Shown: piece by piece, positions 15,850 to 26,491 of the stretch
Position numbering within the stretch: position 1 is the stretch's first letter
Layout: each line of letters begins with the position of its first letter
NCBI GenBank assembly: GCA_030830475.1
Contig: JAURMX010000020.1
Location: 35,440-99,439, forward strand
Reading direction: 5' to 3'
Source: Candidatus Nanopelagicales bacterium
GTDB lineage: Bacteria; Actinomycetota; Actinomycetes; Nanopelagicales; Nanopelagicaceae
Length of the DNA stretch: 64,000 nucleotides
Notes under the pieces: generated by a model
Database searches by the model: none
What the model saw: the letters and a program-made list of their open reading frames with translations, nothing else
Told to the model about the DNA's origin: nothing
Position numbers and translations under genes: made by a program

Positions 15850-18800
15850 ATGCCGACTTCCAAACAATTTGTAACTGCAATCATCGTTTCTCATGATGGT
15901 GCGCTTTGGCTTCCTGAAGTTGTCGCATCAATTGCCAAGCAACGTCGTGTTATCGATCAAGTAATTGCGATTGATACCGGTTCACAGGATAGTTCTGTAA
16001 AACTATTGAAGAGCGCGGGCATAACCACAGTCATTACCGATAGAGATAAAGGTTTTGGAGCAGCCGTAAGTGAAGCACTGGCAAGCTCAAAATTGAAACC
16101 TGCTCCAAGTGATAACACGGAATGGTTGTGGTTGATTCATGATGATTGCGCTCCAGCCGCCGATGCGTTAACTGAGTTGTTGGCTGCGGTAGAGGAACGA
16201 CCCAGCGTTGCCGTTGTGGGACCAAAATTACGTGGTTGGCATGATCGAAACCATTTGTTAGAGGTCGGTGTAAGCATCGCCGGCAATGGAGCGCGATGGA
16301 CCGGCTTGGAATATAGAGAAGCAGATCAGGGCCAACATGACAATGTCAGTGAGGTGTTGGCGGTTAGTACCGCGGGCGCACTAGTACGACGGGATGTTTT
16401 TGAAGAGTTGGGTGGTTTTGATCCAGAGTTAACTCTATTCAGAGATGATGTTGATTTTGGTTGGAGAGTACATACTGCAGGGCATACGGTAATCGTTGCA
16501 CCTCAAGCCGTTGCCTATCACGCAGAGGCAGCCGCAAATGAACGTCGCAGTATCGATGTTTCCGGCACCTTCTTGCATCGTCCCCTGTTGTTGGATCGAA
16601 GACATGCTGCATACGTAATGCTCGTCAATGTTTCTTGGTGGATGATGCCACTAATTGCTTTGCAACTGCTAAGCGCTTCATTTGCGCGCGCAATTGGGTA
16701 TTTGCTGGCAAAGTTGCCGGGCTACGCACTTGATGAAATAGCAGCGGTTGGTTTATTAATTTTGCAACCGCAAGATCTAATCCGCGCTCGAAGAAACCGA
16801 CGCAAGAATCGCTTGGTTTCATCGCAGGTAATAGCTCGCTTTGTTCCACCGCGTGGCTCACAACTGCAGTTAGCAATAGAGAGGGCGAGAGCTGCGATTT
16901 CTCGGGCTTGGCGAAATAGCTCGCTACAAGATGATGGGTCTACCCATACTAGATCTGCTTTGGATTTAAATGACGAAGCTTTAGAAAATGCAGATATCGA
17001 ACTGGTAAAACCGCCTTCACCTATTTCATGGCTACTCAAACATCCGATCCTCTCAATTTCAATTCTGGTTTTTATAATTACTTTGATCGCATCTAGATCA
17101 CGTTTTGGAACAATTGTCGGCGGAGCTTTGCCTGAAACACCTTCCAGTGCTTTAGATTTATTGAGCGTTTATTCAGATTCCTGGCACACAGTCGGTTTGG
17201 GCTCCAGCGCAAATGTGCCACCCTGGGTAGCCTTCATTGGCATTGCAGCACTTCCTTTTGCTGCCAACTCATCATTTTTTGTTACATCGTTATTTATCGC
17301 AGCGGTTCCATTGGCTCTCTGGGGTGCTTACTCACTTGCCCGAAAGTTTACTGAAATGCATTTTCTTGCCCTCGGGGCGGCATTGCTTTATGCCTTCTCT
17401 CCCACAACATTGGCGGCCATAAATAGTGGGCGACTGGGAACTGTGATATTGGTTGTAATCGGACCTTGGTTAATTCGGGCACTATTTGGATTAGAACAGT
17501 TAGAGAATTTAGGTTGGAGAAAAACTTGGTGGCTTGCACTTTTGCTATCTATTGTCTGCGCTTTTTCACCATTGGCTTTCATGACAATAGTTTTGTGGCA
17601 GTTCATTCTAGTTATTTTTGATGTTGTGGCGTTTAATTCAAAAATTAATCCACTCAATAAAGAGATATTTGATGGGAAAAATTCACGTCGAATAGTACTT
17701 ATCGCCACGCCAATACTTGTTAACGCGCCTTGGTCTCTAGAGTTCATTTTGCATCCATCCAGAATTCTGCTTGATCCAGGTGTAACTATTGGGGGAGGCG
17801 AGGTCTTCTCTCTACTGTTGGCAAATCCAGGTGGATTGGGCGCGCCACCTATTTGGATGTTGTCTCCAATACTTTTGATTTCATTGATTGCTACCTTCGT
17901 TAGCAAAACCGCCCGCCTTGGAGAGATCGCATTATTTTTTATCGGATTCGCAGCCATTTTAGGTTCGAGACAGGTTGCGGGACATGGCAGCTTTGAAGCT
18001 GAGAATCTATGGGTTGGTTCTTTGTTGGTGATTCCCACTCTAGTGGCACTGCTAGCTGCAATCATAATGGTCGATCACTATGTTCCTAAGCTGTCAGAAT
18101 CAAATATTGACTACCGACACATCTTGTTGGGAATTACCAGCGTGATAGCAACTCTTTCAGTATTAACTACCGCAACTTGGTGGGTATCCAGTGCCGTGAG
18201 CACCCCATTGCACACCAAGCAGAACTCAGCTCTTCCGGCGTTTTTGAGCGCAAATGCCCAGACTGCAGATAAGTTTAAAACCTTAGTAATTAGAAACAAA
18301 GATGGTCGGATTTATTATTTCATTGCAAGAGATAGGGATCTAAAACTGGGAGAACCAGATGTCATTACAGGATTATCTCCAGTTGTAACCAAGGCGATCA
18401 ATGACTTGGTTTCTGGATCTGGAGTAACGAGCAGTCAAGTATTTGCAGAGTTTGGCATTCGCTACATTTTTATGGCTCGCCCTTTGAACTATGATTTAGT
18501 TAGAACTATAGATGGAGCTGGAGGGTTCACCCGAGCTGCTGATACAAATGAAGGTATTTCATGGAAAGTTCCGGGGGCGCTGGGACATATCTCATTTCTG
18601 TCAGATGATGGAATGTACTCAGTATTGCCAAGCGGCGATATCGGCGCTCAAGGTTCACTAACAACTTCAGGAACAATTGTAATTACAGAAAAATATGATG
18701 ATCGCTGGAAATTATTACTAAATGGAACTTATGTTCAAGCAACAGTTACCGAGAGTGGAGTTCCAAGATTTAGGGTGTCAGAACCGGGAGAGTTCATAAT

Positions 18801-18927
18801 TTTTCATGATGCAACATCTCGTCGCGGTTGGATTTCTCTGCAGTTAATCACCTTCGTCACTTTGATCATTCTCGCCCTGCCAGCAAGACGCAAGAGAAGT
18901 CAGATGCGAGAGGAGGAGTTGGCATGA
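15850..18927 (+). CDS. Giant membrane protein with N-terminal GT2 glycosyltransferase domain
   Basis: 1025 aa. Residues about 5-250 form a GT-A family 2 glycosyltransferase: VTAIIVSHDGALWLPEVVASI, WLIHDDCAP with the metal-binding HDD at 97-99, and FRDDVDFGWRVHTAGH as the late acidic motif. After it comes a pair of membrane helices, a basic linker (RARRNRRKNR) and, from about residue 395, a long polytopic membrane region of ten or more helices, then an exported beta-rich C-terminal part and a last helix near 995. The ATG follows AGGCGGTGAG. Homologues sit next to DUF5719, DUF3499 and PMM genes in many actinobacteria. It probably glycosylates an envelope component; donor and acceptor are unknown. 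Confidence 0.82.
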   Translation: MPTSKQFVTAIIVSHDGALWLPEVVASIAKQRRVIDQVIAIDTGSQDSSVKLLKSAGITTVITDRDKGFGAAVSEALASSKLKPAPSDNTEWLWLIHDDCAPAADALTELLAAVEERPSVAVVGPKLRGWHDRNHLLEVGVSIAGNGARWTGLEYREADQGQHDNVSEVLAVSTAGALVRRDVFEELGGFDPELTLFRDDVDFGWRVHTAGHTVIVAPQAVAYHAEAAANERRSIDVSGTFLHRPLLLDRRHAAYVMLVNVSWWMMPLIALQLLSASFARAIGYLLAKLPGYALDEIAAVGLLILQPQDLIRARRNRRKNRLVSSQVIARFVPPRGSQLQLAIERARAAISRAWRNSSLQDDGSTHTRSALDLNDEALENADIELVKPPSPISWLLKHPILSISILVFIITLIASRSRFGTIVGGALPETPSSALDLLSVYSDSWHTVGLGSSANVPPWVAFIGIAALPFAANSSFFVTSLFIAAVPLALWGAYSLARKFTEMHFLALGAALLYAFSPTTLAAINSGRLGTVILVVIGPWLIRALFGLEQLENLGWRKTWWLALLLSIVCAFSPLAFMTIVLWQFILVIFDVVAFNSKINPLNKEIFDGKNSRRIVLIATPILVNAPWSLEFILHPSRILLDPGVTIGGGEVFSLLLANPGGLGAPPIWMLSPILLISLIATFVSKTARLGEIALFFIGFAAILGSRQVAGHGSFEAENLWVGSLLVIPTLVALLAAIIMVDHYVPKLSESNIDYRHILLGITSVIATLSVLTTATWWVSSAVSTPLHTKQNSALPAFLSANAQTADKFKTLVIRNKDGRIYYFIARDRDLKLGEPDVITGLSPVVTKAINDLVSGSGVTSSQVFAEFGIRYIFMARPLNYDLVRTIDGAGGFTRAADTNEGISWKVPGALGHISFLSDDGMYSVLPSGDIGAQGSLTTSGTIVITEKYDDRWKLLLNGTYVQATVTESGVPRFRVSEPGEFIIFHDATSRRGWISLQLITFVTLIILALPARRKRSQMREEELA

Positions 18928-20240
18928 AAGAGACCAGAGCCTCCTTTGCCCTGCTCTTCTTTGTTGTCGCAGCGCACATCGCGTACTTGTTACCTCAAAA
19001 CATCTCTTCAAGGGAAATTACTCAAAGCTACTCAGCAACGGTTTGTCCGGGAGCGGTTGGAGATTCGCGGACTACAAATCTGCTCCCTAGCAAAAGTACC
19101 TTGATTCGTGAACTTGCCCAGCCAAACGCCAAACTTCGCAAGAACGGTCAGGGCAGCTACTCCATCTCAAAAAACGCTCTATTTATTGAAGGAACTCCTA
19201 CCAACGTTAATCAAATTCAATCGAGCTCTAATCGTTGGACGGCGGCTCTTACCTGTGCAGATAGCAGCAAAACATCTTGGTTTGTTGGTGGCACCGCAAA
19301 TGTTACGAGTCAATCTAAATTAATTTTGGTAAATAGCGGCCTGGGAGATGCGATCGTAGATGTGACAAGTTTTTCCGAAAACGGCCGAGGCGCGACAGTT
19401 CCGATTACCATCAAGGCCTCTTCAGATAAGGTCGTGCGAGTTGATAGCTTTGATCCAGGTGCAAATCGAATTGTGTTGAAGGTTGAGACCAGAAGTGGTC
19501 GGGTAGTTGGCTATCTATTGGATGAGAGAGTACGTGGTCTAAACAACTTGGGTGCTGATTTCGTAGCCCCAATCTCTAAGGCTGAGGAGTCTTTGGTAAT
19601 TGCATCACTGCCAATTCGATATGGCGGAAACAATAGGGCTGCTCACAAGATTAGGATAATGAGCGCTGGTCAAGTGGATGCAAATGTCAGTATTGAAGTT
19701 GTATCGCCAGAGGGAGTATTTATTCCAGTTGGATTTGATAACCTTCAAATTGAGGCCCAACAGGTAAACGACTTTGATTTATCAGAGGTGGATTTAGGTG
19801 GCAAAACATTTGCACTCAAGATTTCTAGCTCTGCGCCGATAGTGGCCAGCGTATTCACTACAGTCAGGAGTGGTTCGGTATCTGATTTTATGTGGAGTGC
19901 ACCCTCACAAAGTTTCGGAAGTGTTTCCATGAATCTTTATGGACTTGAACCTAGGGTTACCTTTGTAGCTGAGAGAATTCAGGTAATTGTTAATTGGCGA
20001 AATAACAGAGGAAAGCAATTCAGTAGGAACTTGATAGGTGAGGAAGTTTTAAGTTGGAAAGTACCGGCTAACACCAGACTTATCACCTTTACAAATCAAT
20101 CTGGAGCTAAGGCTGCCATGAATTGGATCTCAAGAGATGGGGTTACACATCTACTCCTAGCCTCTGGAGCTAGCCTGGAGAGCGCTTCTAAGCCAATACC
20201 CGATATTGCGGTGATTCAGCCAACCAGAAAAACAAGTTGA
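18924..20240 (+). CDS. DUF5719 exported/membrane-anchored protein
   Basis: 438 aa with an N-terminal signal anchor (SFALLFFVVAAHIAYLL, about residues 6-22) and a large beta-rich exported domain of DUF5719 type. Its ATG overlaps the glycosyltransferase stop as ATGA and has AGGAGGAG at 18911-18918; the longer frame from 18828 is rejected. The pairing with the giant GT2 protein is conserved in actinobacteria, so it is probably an envelope partner of that enzyme. One N-terminal exported cysteine (TVCPG) and one at about residue 110 (LTCADS) could form a disulfide. Function unproven. Confidence 0.8.
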   Translation: MKETRASFALLFFVVAAHIAYLLPQNISSREITQSYSATVCPGAVGDSRTTNLLPSKSTLIRELAQPNAKLRKNGQGSYSISKNALFIEGTPTNVNQIQSSSNRWTAALTCADSSKTSWFVGGTANVTSQSKLILVNSGLGDAIVDVTSFSENGRGATVPITIKASSDKVVRVDSFDPGANRIVLKVETRSGRVVGYLLDERVRGLNNLGADFVAPISKAEESLVIASLPIRYGGNNRAAHKIRIMSAGQVDANVSIEVVSPEGVFIPVGFDNLQIEAQQVNDFDLSEVDLGGKTFALKISSSAPIVASVFTTVRSGSVSDFMWSAPSQSFGSVSMNLYGLEPRVTFVAERIQVIVNWRNNRGKQFSRNLIGEEVLSWKVPANTRLITFTNQSGAKAAMNWISRDGVTHLLLASGASLESASKPIPDIAVIQPTRKTS

Positions 20241-20308
20241 TTAATTTGAATTGGTAGAAATGCCCAACAATCCAACTTTTTAATAGATTACCAGACTAAT
20301 CTCACGCC

Positions 20309-20707
20309 ATGACCAACAACAGCGGCGCCGACAGCAATCGGAGCAAATCTCAGATTCCTAGCGTTGTTGGTAGACGCTGTACCAGATCAGGATGTCTTTC
20401 CAATGCAGTTATGACATTGACCTATATCTATGCTGATTCAAGTGCTGTACTAGCACCTCTTTCCACCTATGTAGAGCCTCATGCATATGATCTTTGTGAA
20501 CAACACTCTGAAAAACTAACTGTGCCAAAGGGTTGGAGCGTTATACAGAATAAGTCTGATCACCCTTCTCCCAAGCAATCTCCGCAAGACATTCTTGCCG
20601 TTGCTGAAGCAATCCGCCAAGTCGCAAAACAGGAGAGTGTTTCACATCCCATAGCTCCTGAAATTGGCAGGAGAGGGCATCTTCGTTCAATCCCAAATCA
20701 AGATTGA
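20309..20707 (+). CDS. DUF3499 zinc-ribbon-like protein
   Basis: 132 aa, DUF3499 family. It carries CTRSGC near residue 24 and YDLCEQHSEKL near residue 69, giving a Cys-Cys...Cys-His set likely to bind zinc, plus the family's TLTYIYADSSAVLAPL strand pair between them. The C-terminus is polar and probably disordered. It lies 6 nt upstream of the phosphomannomutase gene, the same order as Rv3258c-Rv3257c in Mycobacterium. Function unknown; the conserved linkage to mannose metabolism is the best clue. Confidence 0.82.
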   Translation: MTNNSGADSNRSKSQIPSVVGRRCTRSGCLSNAVMTLTYIYADSSAVLAPLSTYVEPHAYDLCEQHSEKLTVPKGWSVIQNKSDHPSPKQSPQDILAVAEAIRQVAKQESVSHPIAPEIGRRGHLRSIPNQD

Positions 20708-20713
20708 TTACAA

Positions 20714-22129
20714 ATGAACCTTGGAATCATTAACAAAATAATCAAGGCCTACGATATACGCGGCTTAGTCGATGATGAACTTTCTGCTGATTTTGCTTTT
20801 GCATTGGGAATCGCATTTGCCAAATTCGTAGAGAGAGAGCGTGAGCCGGCGACAGTGGTTGTCGGAGAGGATATGCGCCCATCTTCACCAGATCTGGCAA
20901 CCGCATTTTCTGACGGAGTAACCTCACAAGGATTAGATGTAATTAGAATCGGATTATCCTCAACAGATCAGCTTTATTTTGCCTCTGGCCACCTAAATCT
21001 CCCCGGTGCAATGTTCACAGCGAGCCACAATCCAGCTGCCTATAACGGGGTTAAATTGTGCAAAAGCGGCGCTAAGCCAATTGGCCAAGAGTCTGGTTTG
21101 TTATGGCTAAAAGAACAGATAGTCGGCTCCTTAACAGAAGGTTTTCCGATACCCAATCGACCAGTTGGCAAAGAAACCCAACGTGATTTACTTCCCGAGT
21201 ACGTCTCATATCTCTTTTCTTTATTTGCCAAAAATATCTTTGATAAAACCTTTCAAGGTCGTCCGCTAAAAATCGCCATAGATGCTGGAAACGGCATGGG
21301 GGGCCACACGGCTCCTGCGGTTATGAAACAGATTAATGCGCAGGTTGATGGAATCTATTTTGAACTAGATGGAACCTTTCCAAATCATGAAGCAAACCCC
21401 ATTGATGCCAGTAACTTAGTTGATCTACAAATTTTAGTTAAAGAGAAGTCAGCTGATATTGGACTGGCTTTTGATGGAGATGCTGATAGATGTTTCCTGG
21501 TAGATGAAAAAGGTAATCTGGTCTCGCCATCTGCGCTCACCGCGCTGATTGCCGAACGTGAGTTAAAGAAGTATCCAGGTGCACCAGTTATTTACAACTT
21601 AATCTGCTCACGTGCAGTGCCTGAGGTAATTCTGAAAAATGGTGGCGAGCCACTTAAGAGTCGTGTTGGACATTCCTATATAAAGAAAATGATGTCTGAT
21701 CATGATGCTGTATTTGGTGGAGAACACTCCGGCCATTTCTATTTTAAAGAATTTTGGTGTGCTGACTCTGGAATGCTTGCGGCATTACACGCTATTGCTG
21801 CCCTCTTGGACTCTCAAACTCCTCTCTCTGAGTTAATCTCTCAATACAATACCTACTTTCTAAGTGGAGAGATAAATACCCAAGTTGCAGATACACAAAG
21901 GACAATTGCTCAAATCCGGGAACATTTCTCCAATGCAGACCAAATCGGGGCTAATGAAACATTGCATTTTGATGAATTAGATGGCTTAACGGTTTCTGCA
22001 GCTAACTGGTCTTTCAATGTACGACCCTCTAATACTGAGCCATTGTTAAGGTTGAATGTAGAGGCAGGTTCTGAAGCCGAAATGATGAGGCTGCAAGAGC
22101 TGGTGTTGCGGCTTATGGCAAACCGCTAA
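20714..22129 (+). CDS. manB: Phosphomannomutase/phosphoglucomutase
   Basis: Alpha-D-phosphohexomutase of 471 aa with all four family signatures: phosphoserine loop FTASHNP (S104), metal loop FDGDADR (254-259), sugar loop GGEHSGHF and phosphate loop RPSNTEPLLRL near the C-terminus. It interconverts mannose-6-P and mannose-1-P (possibly also glucose phosphates), feeding the guanylyltransferase at 14358. The N-terminal KAYDIRG motif supports ATG 20714 as start. The alternative name in other genomes is pmmA. Confidence 0.9.
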   Translation: MNLGIINKIIKAYDIRGLVDDELSADFAFALGIAFAKFVEREREPATVVVGEDMRPSSPDLATAFSDGVTSQGLDVIRIGLSSTDQLYFASGHLNLPGAMFTASHNPAAYNGVKLCKSGAKPIGQESGLLWLKEQIVGSLTEGFPIPNRPVGKETQRDLLPEYVSYLFSLFAKNIFDKTFQGRPLKIAIDAGNGMGGHTAPAVMKQINAQVDGIYFELDGTFPNHEANPIDASNLVDLQILVKEKSADIGLAFDGDADRCFLVDEKGNLVSPSALTALIAERELKKYPGAPVIYNLICSRAVPEVILKNGGEPLKSRVGHSYIKKMMSDHDAVFGGEHSGHFYFKEFWCADSGMLAALHAIAALLDSQTPLSELISQYNTYFLSGEINTQVADTQRTIAQIREHFSNADQIGANETLHFDELDGLTVSAANWSFNVRPSNTEPLLRLNVEAGSEAEMMRLQELVLRLMANR

Positions 22130-22134
22130 ACTAA

Positions 22135-23450
<1,316 letters not shown>

Positions 23451-23451
<1 letters not shown>

Positions 23452-24140
23452 TGACCTCGGTAATGGTCGTTGATGACGACCAAGATCTAGCTGAAATGTT
23501 GGGCATCGTATTAAATGGTGTTGGCATTGAGGTAGATCTAGTAAGTCGAGGCGATGAGGCTGTCGAGGTATTCAAAAACAACCCACCTGATTTAGTTTTG
23601 TTAGACATAATGTTGCCAGGCTTGGATGGCATAGAGGTTTGCCGGCAGATTCGCAAACAATCGGTGCGGGTTCCAATTGTTATGCTCACAGCCAAAAGCG
23701 ATACACATGACATCGTTAAAGGACTAGAAGCTGGCGCAGATGATTACATGGTCAAACCATTTAAGCCTTCTGAATTGGTGGCGCGAATCAGAACAAGATT
23801 GCGTCGTGCTGGTGGCGAGATTTCTAGTAATTTAACAATCGGGGATTTGGCTGTTGATATTGTTGAACACACTGTATCTCGTGGTGGAAAAGAGATTCCA
23901 TTGACCCGGCTAGAGTTTGATTTGCTGGTTGCTCTAGCAAAAGAGCCTGGTCGAGTGTTTACCCGCGAGGCTTTATTGGGTGAAGTTTGGGGATATAGAC
24001 ACTCAACCGATACCAGGCTAGTGAATGTCCACGTTCAAAGATTGCGGGCCAAAATTGAACATGATCCAGAAAACCCCACAATTATTAATACCGTTCGAGG
24101 CATTGGTTACAAAGCAGGCACTACGGGCCATAGAGGCTAA
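23451..24140 (+). CDS. mtrA: Response regulator MtrA (OmpR family)
   Basis: 229 aa with receiver domain (VDDDQDL acidic pocket; phospho-acceptor D52 in LLDIMLPG; lysine in VKPF) and OmpR-type winged helix C-terminus (LTRLEFDLLVALAKEPGRVFTRE...VNVHVQRLRAKIE...TVRGIGYKAG). The ITERRANKED order sahH-mtrA-mtrB and high similarity to actinobacterial MtrA make the assignment firm. MtrA controls cell division, wall remodelling and replication genes in relatives. The ATG overlaps the sahH TAA by 1 nt. Confidence 0.93.
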
Positions 24141-24158
24141 TTAGGAAACGGTATCTGC

Positions 24159-25697
24159 GTGTTTGTACCTAGATTCTTTCGCAGATCACTATTCCGCAGA
24201 GTTTTTGTTGTTTCGGGGTTCATCTCCATTGGAATCATCTATTTTCTGGGCTCAAATCTTTACGGTCGAATCTCTGATGGAATCATTAATGAAAAGATAA
24301 ACGCCTCAATTTCTGAGGCTCAATCTGCCATCCAATATGCTGATTATCGATTCATAGTCACAGGGGTTAGCTCCGAAAAAGATTACCGTTCATTGATTTC
24401 AGAGATTGTTAAAACTAGCAATTTAAGCGCTAGGGAGTCAGGGCGTGAGGTTGCGCTCCTACAGAGTGAAGATCGCGAGTTGCGTGGGATACCTGCAGTT
24501 TCAACCTCAAACTTCCTGGAGCCAAGTTCAATCCCAGCGGGTTTCCGCGAAATAGTTCGGGAAAGTGATCAGTTAACCTGGCGAAAAACCAATTTACTTT
24601 ATGTAAATGGTGAGAGTTTAAATGGTGTAGTAATAGGAACACTGCTATCTCTTCCAAATGTAGGCAAGTATGAAATGTATGTTTTGTTTGGTTTTGATGC
24701 TCAGCAACGCACTATTGACTTAATCGGTCGCTCTATGTGGGGAACCGGTTTGTTGTTGATTGCCTTAATCATGATTGTTGCATCAGTAGTTTTGCGAAGG
24801 GTTATCAGGCCCGTTAAATACGCAGCTGAAATTGCAGAGCAGTTAACCTCCGGGGATTTATCGAAGCGAATGGAGGTTAAGGGAGAGGACGAAGTTGCTC
24901 GATTGGGAGAGGCATTCAATGAAATGGCAGACACGCTTGAGCAACAAATTTCTCGATTAGAGAATCTCTCGCGGCTTCAACATAGATTTGTTTCGGATGT
25001 TTCTCATGAACTTCGAACTCCACTAACAACAATCAGAATGGCCTCTGATGTCATTCACTCCGCAAGGGATGGCTTTGACCCCAATATTTCCAGAAGCGCT
25101 GAATTACTAGTTTCACAGATTGATAGGTTTGAAAATCTGCTCTCTGATCTACTTGAGGTGAGCAGATTTGATGCTGAAGTAGCAACACTTTCATTGGATC
25201 AAATCGATGCCAACTTATTAGTGCGTCGTTGTGTAGAGGATTTAGAGATTGCTTCGAAGGGACGAGCTACTCAGTTTCACCTCAGCTGCCCAGCAGATCC
25301 GGTAATGCTTGAGGCTGATTCCAGAAGGTTTGAGCGAATTATGCGAAATTTATTGGCAAATGCAGTTGATCATTCAGAGGGTAAGCCGATACATGTAACC
25401 ATCAAGGAAAATCAAGCAGCAGTCTCTATCTCAGTTCGAGATTATGGAGTTGGATTATCCCAGCCGCAGATTGAACGGGTATTTGATCGATTCTGGCGCG
25501 CTGATCCATCACGTTCTCGTGAGAGAGGAGGTACCGGCCTTGGATTGGCAATCGCTAAGGAAGATGCGATGTTACACGGCGGTGTAATAAGTGTATGGGG
25601 AGAGCTCGGAAAAGGATCCAACTTTGTTATCACATTACCAAAGGTAAGTGGAATTGCATTTTCTGATTTTCCACTTTCCGAGATTCCCACAATTTAG
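24159..25697 (+). CDS. mtrB: Sensor histidine kinase MtrB
   Basis: 512 aa. Transmembrane helix 1 at about residues 12-32, an exported sensor domain to about 185, helix 2 at about 192-212, a HAMP linker, HisKA with the phospho-accepting histidine H283 in SDVSHELRTPLTTIR, and HATPase_c with N box (NLLANAVDHS), DYGVGL and GGTGLGLAIAKE. It phosphorylates MtrA. Starts with GTG 24159 behind TTAGGAAACGG, 18 nt after mtrA. The lipoprotein gene lpqB, which usually follows mtrB, is missing: comF comes next. Confidence 0.92.
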   Translation: MFVPRFFRRSLFRRVFVVSGFISIGIIYFLGSNLYGRISDGIINEKINASISEAQSAIQYADYRFIVTGVSSEKDYRSLISEIVKTSNLSARESGREVALLQSEDRELRGIPAVSTSNFLEPSSIPAGFREIVRESDQLTWRKTNLLYVNGESLNGVVIGTLLSLPNVGKYEMYVLFGFDAQQRTIDLIGRSMWGTGLLLIALIMIVASVVLRRVIRPVKYAAEIAEQLTSGDLSKRMEVKGEDEVARLGEAFNEMADTLEQQISRLENLSRLQHRFVSDVSHELRTPLTTIRMASDVIHSARDGFDPNISRSAELLVSQIDRFENLLSDLLEVSRFDAEVATLSLDQIDANLLVRRCVEDLEIASKGRATQFHLSCPADPVMLEADSRRFERIMRNLLANAVDHSEGKPIHVTIKENQAAVSISVRDYGVGLSQPQIERVFDRFWRADPSRSRERGGTGLGLAIAKEDAMLHGGVISVWGELGKGSNFVITLPKVSGIAFSDFPLSEIPTI

Positions 25698-25744
25698 TCT
25701 CTCACTCTATTTCTCATCTCTGATCTGTGATCAGATCAATTACT

Positions 25745-26446
25745 ATGATTTTGAATAGCCTCAAGGAAATTGCATCTGGCTTACAGACCCTGGTATTTCC
25801 TGAAAATTGCATTGTCTGTGAAAAAGAGTTGGTAGATATTTGTGAGGATTGCAAAGCGCCATGGCAAAGAGCCCCCCGAAGATTCACAATTGATACCTTA
25901 GAAATCCAATCGACAGTTCCTTATAGCAGTGAGGTTTCAGGTGTGGTGTTGAAAGCAAAAGAGGATGGGTTGAGAATTGCACAAAAACTCTTAGCTAAAG
26001 CGCTAGCCAATTCACTGATCTCATGGAGCAATCTCGTTGATTTAAACTCTTGCCTACTTGTACCAATTCCATCCTCTAAAGAAGCTTTGCGCAGGAGAGG
26101 TATTTCATTTCTACACCCAATACTACGAATCTCTACCGGCCAACTTAAGCAAGCAGGATTCCCCTCTGTGCAGTGGAAAGAGGCTTTGAAGCACAATAAA
26201 TCAGTACTTGATCAATCCGGATTAAATTACCAAGAGAGAAAGAACAACCTAGATAATGCTTTTCGGCTCATTAAAAGTGAACGAGAGATCGAGGCAATGA
26301 CCAAAAAACCGATTATCTTGATCGATGACGTTGTTACATCAGGAGCCACTCTTTTGAGCGCCGAATCAGCCCTTAGGGAGAGAAAAATGACAGTTTTAGG
26401 CGCAGCAACCGCATGTGCGTCCGCCCACCACCTACTAATACGATAG
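25745..26446 (+). CDS. ComF-family amidophosphoribosyltransferase-like protein
   Basis: 233 aa. N-terminal four-cysteine zinc knuckle (CIVCEKELVDICEDC) and a C-terminal PRTase domain with the PRPP loop ILIDDVVTSGATL at about residues 196-208. ComF proteins are linked to DNA uptake in Bacillus and Haemophilus; many bacteria keep them outside competence, so the role here is open. GTG 25727 is a possible earlier start, but it lies inside the inverted repeat TGATCTG-TGAT-CAGATCA (25721-25738); neither start has a clear Shine-Dalgarno. Position between mtrB and secA matches Rv3242c. Confidence 0.82.
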   Translation: MILNSLKEIASGLQTLVFPENCIVCEKELVDICEDCKAPWQRAPRRFTIDTLEIQSTVPYSSEVSGVVLKAKEDGLRIAQKLLAKALANSLISWSNLVDLNSCLLVPIPSSKEALRRRGISFLHPILRISTGQLKQAGFPSVQWKEALKHNKSVLDQSGLNYQERKNNLDNAFRLIKSEREIEAMTKKPIILIDDVVTSGATLLSAESALRERKMTVLGAATACASAHHLLIR

Positions 26447-26491
26447 GCCCATAAGGAACCTACCTTGAAACAACCCATGGAAGGCTGACAC

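Noticed and set aside
17388..18065. 225-codon minus-strand frame inside the giant glycosyltransferase gene
   Set aside because: Antisense shadow of membrane-helix codons; no recognisable domain or ribosome site.
25727..26446. comF as proof of a natural competence system
   Set aside because: No other com genes are in the window and ComF-like proteins are widespread without competence.
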